Below are positions 53,971-64,000 of a DNA stretch of 64,000 bases, one piece after another. The DNA comes from Amblyornis subalaris. Taxonomy: Eukaryota; Chordata; Aves; Passeriformes; Ptilonorhynchidae. The notes under the pieces are model-generated. The model searched no databases. It saw only the letters and a program-made list of their open reading frames with translations, and was not told the DNA's origin. Positions within the stretch are counted from its first letter, which is position 1. The number at the start of each line of letters is the position of its first letter. The DNA lies in NCBI GenBank assembly GCA_018881555.1, contig JACAXG010000050.1:2294001-2358000 (forward strand), read 5' to 3'. The translations under genes and the position numbers were made by a program.

Positions 53971-54118
53971 AAGCAAAAAAAAAAACCAACAAAAAAAAAC
54001 CAAAAAAAGAAAAGAAAAAAAAAATCAAACAAAAAATCCCCCACCCCCAAAAACCAACCAACCAACCAAAAACATACAGGAAAAGAAAAGGAAAACTGAA
54101 AGGAAAAAAAAAAAGAAA
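53971..54118 (+). repeat. A-rich low-complexity tract with (CCAA)n
   Basis: Runs of A broken by C and occasional G, with a short perfect CCAA array (ccaaccaaccaacc, about 54053-54066). In the STXBP5 transcript this is a U/G-rich tract, which may bind RNA proteins or simply be slippage-prone sequence. Confidence 0.85.
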
Positions 54119-56626
54119 ATTAACTTGCTTCCAAAAATCCTCCTTTGGATGTAGCTTTCCAATATCACCTGCCATGCAAGTACCACCTCAGGCACAAAAA
54201 CTTTGCATAAAGACAGACAAGGAACACAGCTATATATTACTATATTTTATAACTGACTGTTTGCTGAAGAACAAATCGCTGGAGATGCCTGTGGTGTAAC
54301 ACTTTGAGACTGATTTGGAATACACGCATATTTACACATACCAGGATTCAAAAGTTACGATTTGGCAGGACTAAAGTGAAGAAAAGCTTTTTCAGTTTAC
54401 AGTTCCTCATGAGACACAACACATATAAACAGATAGGTAGCAGCAGGTAGTTTCTTACTTTCATTAAAAAAAAAAAAGTAATAGCTCAATTGTATTTTAT
54501 AGTTTTCCAGACACCCTAAAAAAGTTTCACACAACTAAAACACTAGCAAAAAAACCAGGGGTGCTTCCACACAAGGATTTCAATATACTTTGCTGTACAA
54601 AAGGTGCACCACCAATAGCAGAATAAGATGCAATGATGTGTGTATGATCAACTTCCTTCCATTGGGAAGGGAAAAGTAACATTTTAGACTAAAATTGTAC
54701 ATAGCCCCTTTTATTGACCAAGAACCATTTGTGTGTTTATCTCATGAGTGATCATTTCATTAGTCTTCGTATCTAGAAGCATGCTCTGAACATTAGCAAC
54801 AGAAGAGATTCAACTATGATAGATTCTAGAATACCAAATAAGCCACTACTCTTCTTGTACTGGCAGACGGTCTCTCATTGCCTCTTATTTTTTTGCTTGC
54901 TGGTGGTTGTCAAATGCGTCTTGATGAGNAAGTTTAGTATGCTTTCCTTTCAAGCCAAGCTCATCTTCCACTGAATGTTACCATAATTTGTTGAAGAGTG
55001 CTTTTACAATCCCCTCCCCTAGAGCCTGACCAGATTACTTTCCCGGGATTCTGTTGTCCTGAAATACAGTTTATGTTTACCAGGTCAAATAATAACGAGT
55101 CATCTCAATTTATAAATGTCAGCTAAGGAAGGGGACAAGTGTCAGCTAGGGTGGTTTTTCTGGATGTGGTATGGATAGCAGTTTATCTAGTTTTCTCCTA
55201 CTTGGATGTCTAACAAAATGGCGTTAAATATGCATTAATTAGACACTAAAAATAAATTAACACACAGAGGTAAATATTGCATGGCAAACTGAGTTAAGTA
55301 ACTCAGGTTAACATTGCCTCAGTAGTTAAGGGACAGAGCCACCAAGAAATAATAATACTGCTTGTTCAGATTGTCACATTGTCATTTAAGTCCTTTGAAC
55401 AGGGGACACAGTATGGCATGCCCTCATACTGGCAACAGAATTCACTTGTCTTTTTAAATTAAATGTTGCTATGCATAAAGTGAGAAAATTTATCAGTTTG
55501 CGCTACAAAGCCCAAACACATTTGCCTCTCATTTGAAAAGTGAATCAAGAACCAGCAGTAACTTCAATATTTTGCATCCTTTAGGTGTTTTGTAAGGTTG
55601 CCTTATCTGTGTACCTGCAACATCACAATACAAATATAACCAAGGCTTTGTTTTGGGAACAGTCAAAAAATTTGTGAAAAAAGCACACAAAATGGAATGC
55701 TTGGAGAAGCAAACCCAAGTGATTCATTTCAGACAACGCAGACCTATCGGCTTCTAAGTACTCCCTTTTATAAAACAAAACCCGTCAGTAACTATTCCTG
55801 CTTTGAGGAAAAAGGTCTAAATAAAGTTTTGAAATGTAAGCATTTTAAGAAATCCTCTCTTTTAAAAAGAGCTCTGGTTGTTCGCACTGATACAGCTTTA
55901 ATGCAGTAGCCATTAACAAGTTAGCTCAGCTGTATTATTTACCACACCCAAATGGAACATTATTTCACCAATTTCTAAAGTTTTTGTGCACACTTTACCA
56001 CTGCTGACACTGAAAACACTGCTTTAGAGACTAAATCCAAAGTTTAGGACAACTGCCTTTAGTGCTGGGTGCGGCTGAGACAGGTACTTGTAAAATAGCT
56101 CTACTAGCAGAACTTAGATTTGCTAAACAACATACTGACAATTATTAAATATTAGATGCTTGCTTGCCATTATTCATGCATCAGCACCTCCATGGTGTGT
56201 AAAACTTTGAAAACCTGAGTCCAAGGTTATCTGATTTCATAGTAAAGGACTAAAGGGGCATCTAGAATTTAAGTTTTGAGCAAAACTATCTCAGCTATTT
56301 TAATTAATGGCTGTAAAGATACATTCTGTTAAACATTTATAAAAACTCACAGCATGAATGGAACCCACAGCCAATTCTAAATGTTACACAACCTGAACCA
56401 ATAACTATTTTTGGCAAAAAAGAATATTTAACTGAACAGAAGTCGAAGTATTCTTACCACAAGGAAGATGTTACCACATTTCACATTGCACGGCCATAAC
56501 ACAAATGAAAACTCCCAGCATGACACATTCCAGTCATATTATTCACTTGACTTTTTTAATGCAAAAATTATGTATTCTTTTGTTTTGCACGTCACACAAT
56601 TTGATGTGAATACAAGAATACTAGAT

Positions 56627-56842
56627 CAGGGGTCCAAGAAAAGACTATGCACAGGTCAACTATGTATACAATTTTCAATAAGAAATCTTCCAAGCTTCCA
56701 GCTTTTCCGATGAAAGAAGTGACAGCAAACTTCAACTCTTCTTCAACAATAACGGTAAATATAGTGAGTCCTAGAGAGGGTAATTGTAAGTCAGCTACTG
56801 TCCAGCAAGACAAACAACTTGATTCCAGCTCTTGGACCCCTG
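56627..56842. mobile_element. 216-bp segment with hAT-like terminal inverted repeats (possible MITE)
   Basis: The segment begins CAGGGGTCCAAGA and ends with its exact reverse complement TCTTGGACCCCTG; with flanks the match is 15 bp. CAGGGGTCC-type ends and a non-coding body of about 200 bp are typical of non-autonomous hAT-Charlie elements. However, no 8-bp target-site duplication is visible (TACTAGAT on the left against ATTTATTG on the right), and homology of the body is not recognised. It lies in the STXBP5 3' UTR, about 420-630 bases after the stop, so a functional RNA stem is the alternative reading. Confidence 0.45.
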
Positions 56843-57257
56843 ATTTATTGCCTCTCCTTACAGGAGGGTATAACACTGGCAGCAATTACAATAGCACAAA
56901 AACTTTTGGCATATGAAATATTAACACAGGATTGACCCTGCATTGCCCCTGCCCATCTCACACCACATTTCCCTTTACTCTCTTTTCCACATGTTCTAGT
57001 TACCTTCTATGTTACAACTCTATGCTAACCAACAGCTAAGAAACACTCAAGTTTTTTTTTGTGTGTGTGTTTCTTAGATATAAAGCTCCTCAGTTAAAGC
57101 CATGACTGAGGTAAAACAGTGTGTCATTTGTGCTAGGAAACAACAGTATCCCATGGTGAATACTCCTTTAAGTTTCAGCGGTCCTGCCAAAATTAATGAA
57201 AAAACAAGATTTTTTTTCATCAGGACAAAATTAAACAGATGTACTTGATGAGAGTCA

Positions 57258-57299
57258 TCAGAATTGGTACCACTTCTTGTCTTTGTACTTCAACATCAT
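57258..57299 (-). CDS. STXBP5: STXBP5 last coding exon (tomosyn-1 C-terminus)
   Basis: This exon encodes the final 13 residues MMLKYKDKKWYQF and the stop TGA at 57258-57260. The acceptor is a T-rich tract ending in AG at 57300-57301, phase 0. It joins directly to the previous exon, which ends in KHAHE, to give the conserved tail of the tomosyn R-SNARE motif. Mammals have I in place of the first M. Unlike synaptobrevin, tomosyn has no transmembrane anchor after the SNARE motif, which fits the stop here. The exon is too short for routine ORF finding and was located by translating the minus strand past the splice site. Confidence 0.96.
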   Translation of the reverse strand: MMLKYKDKKWYQF

Positions 57300-57984
57300 C
57301 TAAAAAAACAAAAAACAATTTCTTATTACTGTTTCTATAATGTACCAAAGTGTACAATGACACAAACAAATTATATGCTTACAAAGCAGATGAGAAAGGA
57401 CTTTAAAAAGGATTCTCAAAGCTGCAACAACAACATTGCTGAACACTGAGAGCATGANGAATTTTCTAATGGCAGCAGCATTGCTGGTGATCTAGCCTCA
57501 GAAAAAGACATTTTTGGGAAAACGGGGAGATTGCACAGGAGTTTAGGGTGTGGAAAAAATCTGCATGAAAATGGATGAGAACAGCCATTCTATGTAGTTA
57601 CTGAATAAAAAAAAAACTAACTTGTATTCATGGGGTTTGCATACAACAACTGGATCTTTCTTAAGGACAGCAGAAATCTGACTTAAAACATTACTCTTAT
57701 TAATTCAGTGACAATAAGTAATTTTTTCCATAACGGGAATTGAGTTGCCCATTTAGAAGCTTACATGCCACTCCAGCAGACTGCATGCTCTAGACCAATG
57801 TGCCACAAGACAAAGCTGTTTACTTTAGTGCTTAATTGTTAGGAGTAACATTCGACAGATGAAAGGGAAGTATCCTTTATCAATGCTACTGCATTTCCCT
57901 CTAAAATGCCTTTGCAGAACTCAGTCACTTGCAGACCTTGCATTTATTTGACAATCAGTTTAATGTTCAGTTTAACATACTCAC
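57300..57984 (-). other. STXBP5: STXBP5 last intron
   Basis: 685 bases with donor GTGAGT (57984 downwards) and acceptor TTTTTTTAG (ending at 57300). No ORF of note and no repeat element beyond A-rich stretches. Confidence 0.93.
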
Positions 57985-58205
57985 CTCATGAGCGTGTTTC
58001 GAGAAAGAATCAGCACTGTAGAGCATAGCTGCAGTTTTTTCTTCCAGTTCTCCCAGTTTCTGTCCTCTTTCATCCAGTGCCAACCGGGCTCGTGCTAGTT
58101 CACCAACTACACCAGATGCTGCTCCTTTGACGCCTTCAATACCCCCAGGTCCTGGAATATGCTGGGCAAGACTCCTTGATGCCTTCCCAGAAGCTGACTC
58201 TCCAA
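57985..58205 (-). CDS. STXBP5: STXBP5 penultimate coding exon: R-SNARE motif
   Basis: This exon encodes 73 complete codons plus two bases that finish a split Phe codon: GESASGKASRSLAQHIPG, then the R-SNARE coiled coil starting near GIEGVKGAASG. Tomosyn-1 uses this motif to replace synaptobrevin/VAMP in complexes with syntaxin-1 and SNAP-25, which blocks vesicle priming. The ionic 0-layer arginine is the R of LALDERGQKL, aligned with R56 of VAMP2. The acceptor CTTCAG is at 58206 upwards and the donor GTGAGT at 57984. A Met 16 codons upstream in the same open frame lies in the intron and is not the start. Differences from mammals as I recall them are conservative (GELEEK for GDLEER). Confidence 0.98.
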
Positions 58206-60310
58206 CTGAAGGCATTTGCAAAGCAGCAAAAACAGAATAGTAAGATTTTTCTATCATTATGCAACTAGTTTATAAAGAGGCATAAATTTCTTCACATGGA
58301 GACCAAACACCTAATTGTAGGTATGACTATGAGCAACACTCACTACTCAACATTAGTAGATGTTACTACTTTAAAACTGAGATATTCAAACATATTTTCA
58401 AGTTTCCAAGCAGGTTATAAAACTGTAACCTCTTCACAGCTCAAGCATGAAATTAAAATTCTCATGGTCATCAACAGAATTGTGTGGTATTTTTTTAACA
58501 ATATAGCTTATTTCACATGGATTGTGTTATGAGTTCAACAGACAAAACAGGATACTTTTGAAAATACAAGCTGTGGTCAGTTGTGGAAGTGCTTTGCTGG
58601 TATATAAGCCAGCCAGCATGACTCCATGAGCAGAGGTTTCCTTTGATGGAAGTTCAATTTTAGATGCAGACACCTAAATAGTAGGTGTCTACACTGTCTT
58701 ATTGTGAAAATCTTGCAGAAAACAAAAATTGTAAATCATAAAAAGACAGTATGGCTGTAAGAACAAATCAGCACAAGTGGTCAGCTGAACAGCTCCAGAC
58801 TCCAGTGATGGTGTTGACTACATCGACTCTGCTCATAATGGGACATCAGCCACCTAGTTCAATCTGGACACTTAATGGATGTGCCAAGCTCATGCAGAAT
58901 TGTATACACTACAGAAAATTGAATATTTTTTTAGACAATGAAATATGATTTAAATATTTTCTTTTTTCTACCTCTAGGAAAAATAATATTAACTTGTTAC
59001 GTATGTTTTGATGAGGTACTTAAAGATTTTCTGATTTGATTTTATGCTTCTGTTAAGAATGATGTACATTTAAATTTGTACTATAAACATCTTTCTGTGA
59101 ATTCGCAAAATAAAAAAGAGAAATCATTTCACTTATTACAGATTCTGCTGTGACCCTCATGGTAAATATGGCTACTTTAAAGACATTCTCAGATGTCTTT
59201 TGAAATGTCATTGAACTCACTTTGAGGCTACAATTAGGCTTTTTTTTTTTTTTCCCATTCAATACTACTTTTCCTTCTGAAGATCCAAGCCAAAACTTAA
59301 TGGTGGAAACTCAAAATGACATAAAGAGATAGCTTCTAAAGTTATAAGGTATTTTCCCCTGTCCCAATCATAGTAAACTATAATTTGTGCTCACAAATTT
59401 CTCTACTGGAATACTTGACCAACCTTCCAGAGTATTACTCTCACACAGACTTATATATGTATATGTACAAAAAAAGAAATCTAACATAGAAAGTGACCTC
59501 AAAATAGCTGATATTTTTTTCAAATGTACAGGCACAAGTAATGAAGCCTATTTTAATTTCTATTGAGAGATCAAAAGAACTAATATTAAAGAAAGGATTG
59601 GCAGGGCACCTTGTCCATTTTAAAAGATACATTTCATGTCAATAAGGAAACAGTTCTTAAAAAAAGCTTGCGTAATATGGCGTTGCAACTAGCAAATATT
59701 TGAATAAGTGGAAGCTATTTTCCTTAAATATACTCAAGTGCTGAATGCACCATGGTAAAAAAAAACAATGAGAAAATGATAAAGCCATGAAAATTTCACC
59801 AAATCTGAATTTTAATGTCCTATAAACAGATGACTGAATTGAAATATTATACAGTTCTGTCCTTGCTCTCATTCCTAAGGCATCTCCACACAAGTCAAAT
59901 ACGGAAAATCTGGCAAAATTACTGAAGTAGAGTGAAATTTTAGTTTTCTCATTGTCCAGAACAGCATTCTCCAAGAACAGTCCCTTCCAGTTTACCAGAA
60001 TAAATAAAATCATGCTCTGCACTACACGCTTCATGAAGATGAATAAAAATAAGATTATAAAACAAGAAATGGGACAACTAATCTACTGCTGAATAAATGA
60101 GGTAAAAGAACCCATGAAAAAAACATACCAAGCTCTTCTGATCTTGTTGGTAAGGTGTACAATACAAAATCTGTGAAAAAGTATTTGCCATTTGCTATTT
60201 TGCTTTCCTTTTTACAAATGTAATGTTCTATCAACACAGATAATACATTTATCAAGGATCACTGGCTTCCTTGAGTAGAAATTTGAGAAAAAATAACAAT
60301 AAAAACTTAC
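58206..60310 (-). other. STXBP5: STXBP5 intron
   Basis: 2105 bases between two in-frame exons; the split Phe codon (T / TT) confirms that no exon is missing here. The alternatively used tomosyn exons known in mammals lie upstream of this part of the gene. It contains an 8-bp-stem hairpin (AGACACCT at 58668-58675 with AGGTGTCT at 58683-58690). No repeat element is recognised. Confidence 0.93.
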
Positions 60311-60422
60311 AGAGTTCTTCTCTGTCAAGTGACTGTGCCCCACCTCCGAACAGGCCTTTAAAGAACCCCCTGTTTGGTGCTTCTGGTGTTTCTACAGGAG
60401 TGAAGAGTTCACCCAACATTTC
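60311..60422 (-). CDS. STXBP5: STXBP5 coding exon, linker before the SNARE motif
   Basis: 37 codons plus one base: EMLGELFTPVETPEAPNRGF and FKGLFGGGAQSLDREEL. This is the conserved linker that connects the second WD40 beta-propeller of tomosyn with the C-terminal R-SNARE motif. The acceptor is ACAAAG at 60423 upwards (phase 0) and the donor GTAAGT at 60310, leaving one base that completes Phe with the next exon. In the Lgl/tomosyn family the loop and tail around this region are reported to regulate inhibition of SNARE assembly; that is family knowledge, not seen here. Confidence 0.98.
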
Positions 60423-61183
60423 CTTTGTAATGAAAAAGACATAACAAGGATAAATTATTAAAATTAATGGAATGTTCTTTCACCTTCGGGATTTATTTAA
60501 TGGATTTGAATTTCAAAATGAATAGGCTTTAATGGGCATCTGTCTTTGCAAGGCAAAGTAGAAAATACAAGAATAAAAATATATTAAGAAATTTGTCTAA
60601 ACCATCTACTTCAGACGGTTGCAAGCTTAGAGCTCGTGGAATTCAGAAGCCAAGAAATGCATTCAAGAAAAGCTGTATTTGCCACTCAACGGCTTGGGCA
60701 AGACTCCTGACTTTAACTGTATCTACAAATACTCATATCCACGTAGCAGTTCCAAAGTAGAGCCCGCGTCTCTGCTATTTCATTATTCTACACAACTACC
60801 AAGCTAAGCATGACTGAGAATCTTTTCAAGCTGTTAATACCCCTGAAACATAACAGCTTCCTTCAAATATCCTGAGTTAGCATTCCCCACTTGTGTCAGC
60901 ATGCACCTTCACCAGCATCAATTGAACAAGGGAATTTTAACTGCTTGTTAAAGGAGGAAATTTCCTGTTGATCAAAAGGAAATTAAGTAAGAAACTGATT
61001 TAACTACATGAGCATGGATGAAACAAAAATTTAAGGGTAGAAGTGATTCATCTGGAATCAGACTCTACAGTGAAGGAAAACAAAAGAAAAAAAAAACAAA
61101 AAAAGAATCAAAGTGTAAAAGCCAAAGCGATTGGCTCAGACACTATCTAAGAAAAAAGTAATTTTTTAAAAAGTGTTCATTAC
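60423..61183 (-). other. STXBP5: STXBP5 intron
   Basis: 761 bases, donor GTAATG (a non-consensus +5/+6 but acceptable) and acceptor AAAG. AT-rich, with an A-rich run around 61080-61110 and no ORF of interest. Confidence 0.92.
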
Positions 61184-61349
61184 CTGAAGATTTTCACATG
61201 TTTCTTGGCTGTAGGTGAGCCTCTGTATTTCAGTTGGTGAGACAAGATAGAGTGCTTGTCCATTATTGGTGAAGCAGAATGTTCTGGCTATCCGCATATT
61301 GGTGAGCGGCAGGTAATATACATCCAACAATGGCCTTAAACTTGGCAAA
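61184..61349 (-). CDS. STXBP5: STXBP5 coding exon, second WD40 propeller end
   Basis: One base completing a Ser codon plus 55 codons: LPSLRPLLDVYYLPLTNMRI, ARTFCFTNNGQALYLVSPTE and IQRLTYSQETCENLQ. This is the last blade region of the second beta-propeller of the Lgl-like tomosyn fold, highly conserved across vertebrates. The acceptor is CTTAAG at 61350 upwards and the donor GTAATG at 61183. The previous exon ends in AG, which with the first T of this exon makes the Ser, so the phases agree. Confidence 0.98.
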
Positions 61350-63859
61350 CTTAAGGAAAAGAATTTTAAGACCCATTAAATATAGCAGAAATGTCTATTA
61401 TTGGTCAAATGTCTCATTCTTAAACTGNGATACGTTATTTTTTCTCTTCACCATCTGCATGAGTGCCACAGAAACAGGTAACATTTTATGATGTTACAGA
61501 ATCTCTAAATATGAGATTTTTCAAGGTAGCACCTCAAATCTGAAATTTAAACATCTGCACTACAGATTCATTTAAAAGCATTTTAAAAATGATACTCTGA
61601 GCATGTAAATCACTAATTCAGTATTTAATGAATTAGGCATTACTTAATAATTACTAACAAGGTATTTCGATAAGTATCTACCAAGAGTTTACAATTAAAC
61701 ATCCTGTCTTCTCTCAGGTTAATAATTTCTCCTTGACTAAAAATACAAGTCTAAAAGATCTCCTCAAGAACATTTATAAATATGCAAGGGTGTGCTGTCA
61801 AAAGAAAGCAGAATTCAGTAGCCTCAACAATCTTATGAATTATGTCCCCCTTTTTTTTTCTAACTAAATATTTAAGAGAAAGTTCTCTTAGAGCAAAGCT
61901 TGCTTACCTTGTATTTTCTGATTCTGCACATGTAACTGCAGAACTTACTGCATCAATCTACTGAAGAACAGACAGCTCAGTTGGGCTATAAAAATATTCC
62001 TCTACCAAACATTCCTCTCCCTCAACATAATAATAAGTGCAACTAAGAAGTGACAAAACACCTAATTTCTTGACAAGTAGAACCCAAAATAAACCACTGT
62101 CTCATAAACATCCCCTGTGAAGTTCTGATAAAAAAATTTACATAAGATGTTAGCTGCAAATGTACCAATAATACATTAAACAGCTTCTGCTGCAGACACC
62201 ATCTACATAAGATTATTATTTCTACATGCTAAAAAAGCAGCAAAGGGGCAAAGTGAAGTTAAAGCCAAAGAAAGATGCAACCACAACAGTAAGTGTCAGG
62301 TTGCCTTTTTTTGTTTTTTCTTTTTCTTTTTTTTTGCATGATGCTGAGATTGCCTTCAGAGGCAAGCTTTAAAAGTGAGAAATAAAAAGCAATATTCTCT
62401 TGTATAGCTTGCATATCACCCAGATACGACATTTCTGCCATGCATGTTTCTCAAATAAGAATATTCCTAAGAGAGAGTCAATAACAGGGAAGTGTTTTGC
62501 TTCAGATCAATGGAAGCATAAAACATCCTTACAGCTTCAAAACACAAAAACATTAGATCAGATAGGACAAGCGTGGCATCCATGAGAGCATTTTCATTGT
62601 TTCTATTGCAGATTTGTTTGTTACTAAGTTCTATCTGAATTTGTTTCAGTAGATAAGTGTTGGGCATCTTGGGTGTGACAAAGTGCTCTGACAACTTTAC
62701 ACAAACTGCGTCTAAGGTCCACTCCCCAGCAGCAATTTATGTTTATGAAGTGGAACTAATCACTGTAGTCCAAGTTCCCTGCACAAGGTAACAATTCAGT
62801 ATGTATCATTTAGCACCTATGCACAGTTCATTAGCAAACAACACGAATCCTGAAGAAGACAGGACATTTGTATCAATTTGTATTAATGTACGGTATCTGA
62901 CCACTACTAAGTGTAGTTTTAGTTAGGAAAAAAAACACTTTTTGCCCTGCAAGGTGAGCAGCATTTTGTAGAGATGTTTATTATATATGTTGGAGTTACA
63001 ATCAAAACTTATTTTTTAATTTTANTATGTAAGTCTGCATCAGCTTTAGTTTTACTCCTAACAACTACCTAAAGAAATATGTTTTAGAGAATTTTCCAAG
63101 CTGAGAGCTTTTTTTGGCAACCTTAAAAATAACCTTGTAGGAATCTTATCAGCATAATTTTATAGTGCCATGTCCCATATTCATCTTATCATTAGGCCAC
63201 AGCTAAACTGCAGGTGCAAGGGTATAAGTATATATACACTGCTGTTCAGAATAAAATAGCATTTAGAAACCTTTAAGAGAAAGGACATGAAAATTACATA
63301 GGTGACATGTAAGTGTATTTAAACTCTACTACTACAGATTTAAACTCATAACTTAAACCTCTTGCTTTAGATAACATTACTATACAACTACTAGCAATTA
63401 ATCTTGCCTTTATAGCCCAAGTTTAAGGCCTTTAAGACAGGAGGAAGCCACACAACAAAATATTAAGATTGAGGCATGAGTGTGATGCAAAGAGCTACAC
63501 TAAAATACACAGAATTGTGGTCAGGTACAAGTTAAAGGTCTGACTCAAGGCAGTTTTGTCCCTCAGGGAGTAAATTCAGCTTTTAGACGAACTTCAACTC
63601 AGCGACCTATATCACACGTTTGGAACTATGTGTTGAATCAAGGTAGCTCGAGCTAAAGTGGTAAACTTTTTTGCACATTAAAGGCATAACTAAGAGGAAT
63701 GTGTAATCACAATTATCCAGGCCCAAGTGTTAGAGATTCATTAACCATGAGTTAAAAACTTTTTTTTTTAATTCATCATCTTACGGAAAAGGAACCTTTC
63801 TGTGTAGCAGAAGACTATTTCTTCTTTTTATATATAAGTTACTATCAAACAGGTCTTAC
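61350..63859 (-). other. STXBP5: STXBP5 intron
   Basis: 2510 AT-rich bases with donor GTAAGA (63859) and acceptor CTTAAG. No coding frame or interspersed repeat is recognised; a T-rich run lies around 62309-62336. The split Ser codon across it agrees with a single intron. Confidence 0.92.
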
Positions 63860-64000
63860 CTAAAAGTCATAATATGTCCATTGGCACAGAAACATGCAAG
63901 GCAGATACTGTTACTCAACGACACTATGTCTCCACGAAGAACAAAAGAAGTCTCTGTTATATTTTGCTTATAAATGCAGTTCTGGGATGGCAGTGAGATA
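63860..64000 (-). CDS. STXBP5: STXBP5 coding exon, cut by the right edge
   Basis: 46 complete codons (ISLPSQNCIYKQNITETSF, then VLRGDIVSLSNSICLACF and CANGHIMTF) plus two bases of a split Ser codon. It encodes strands of the second tomosyn beta-propeller. The donor GTAAGA is at 63859. The first base at 64000 is the last base of a codon, so the exon continues beyond the window and its acceptor is not seen. Together with the next four exons it gives 226 C-terminal residues of a protein that is about 1,150 residues long in mammals. Confidence 0.97.

Larger units (their letters stand above)
51609..57257 (-). other. STXBP5: STXBP5 3' UTR (inferred extent)
   Basis: Downstream of the stop codon (57258-57260, minus strand) the sequence is AT-rich, free of CR1 and without coding frames for about 5.6 kb, in keeping with the long 3' UTR I recall for mammalian STXBP5. 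AATAAA hexamers on the minus strand occur at 54710-54715, 53823-53828, 53186-53191, 51735-51740 and 51609-51614, so several 3' ends are possible. Many ATTTA-type words are present. The UTR contains an A/C-rich tract, a 20-bp palindrome, an 8-bp-stem hairpin near its end and a 216-bp hAT-like segment. The distal limit is inferred from the last good poly(A) signals, not observed. Confidence 0.6.

Overview
This is a vertebrate nuclear genomic window, most likely from a bird. Intron-split genes with GT-AG junctions, one strong CpG island in an AT-rich background, and four CR1 LINE fragments of the avian type (the antisense of the CR1 3' end is readable, including the tail of its ORF2) point to a sauropsid. 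No bacterial, organellar or viral gene set is present. Isolated single-base 'n' calls are scattered through the window and are probably assembly ambiguities.

Two protein-coding genes are recognisable, both on the minus strand. (1) SAMD5: the first coding exon, with a SAM domain, lies at 19045-19497. Its CpG-island promoter extends to about 21330. Intron 1 fills 1-19044, and the last coding exon was not found and is probably off the left edge. (2) STXBP5 (tomosyn-1): the last five coding exons are at 57258-57299, 57985-58205, 60311-60422, 61184-61349 and 63860-64000 (cut by the right edge). They join in frame into the C-terminal 226 residues, including the R-SNARE motif. A long 3' UTR probably runs from 57257 down to about 51.6-51.7 kb. 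The order STXBP5-SAMD5, same strand, matches the human 6q24 neighbourhood, so the window is an ordinary syntenic block.

Layout: 1-19044, SAMD5 intron 1 with two CR1 fragments, a G-rich tract and an unexplained 48-codon exon-like ORF at 18432-18578. 18890-21330, CpG island and SAMD5 exon 1. 21331-51600, about 30 kb of intergenic DNA with two CR1 fragments, A/C-rich simple sequence, a few GC-richer patches, a tandem octamer pair and a CTCF-like motif. 51609-57257, STXBP5 3' UTR with several poly(A) signals, a perfect 20-bp palindrome and a 216-bp segment with hAT-like terminal inverted repeats. 57258-64000, STXBP5 exons and introns.

The two genes are not known to work together: STXBP5 inhibits SNARE-driven exocytosis, and SAMD5 is a small SAM-domain protein. 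I see no evidence of a new biological system. The points most worth a second look are the hAT-like element and palindrome in the STXBP5 3' UTR, the exon-like ORF in SAMD5 intron 1, the GC-rich left edge, and candidate regulatory motifs.
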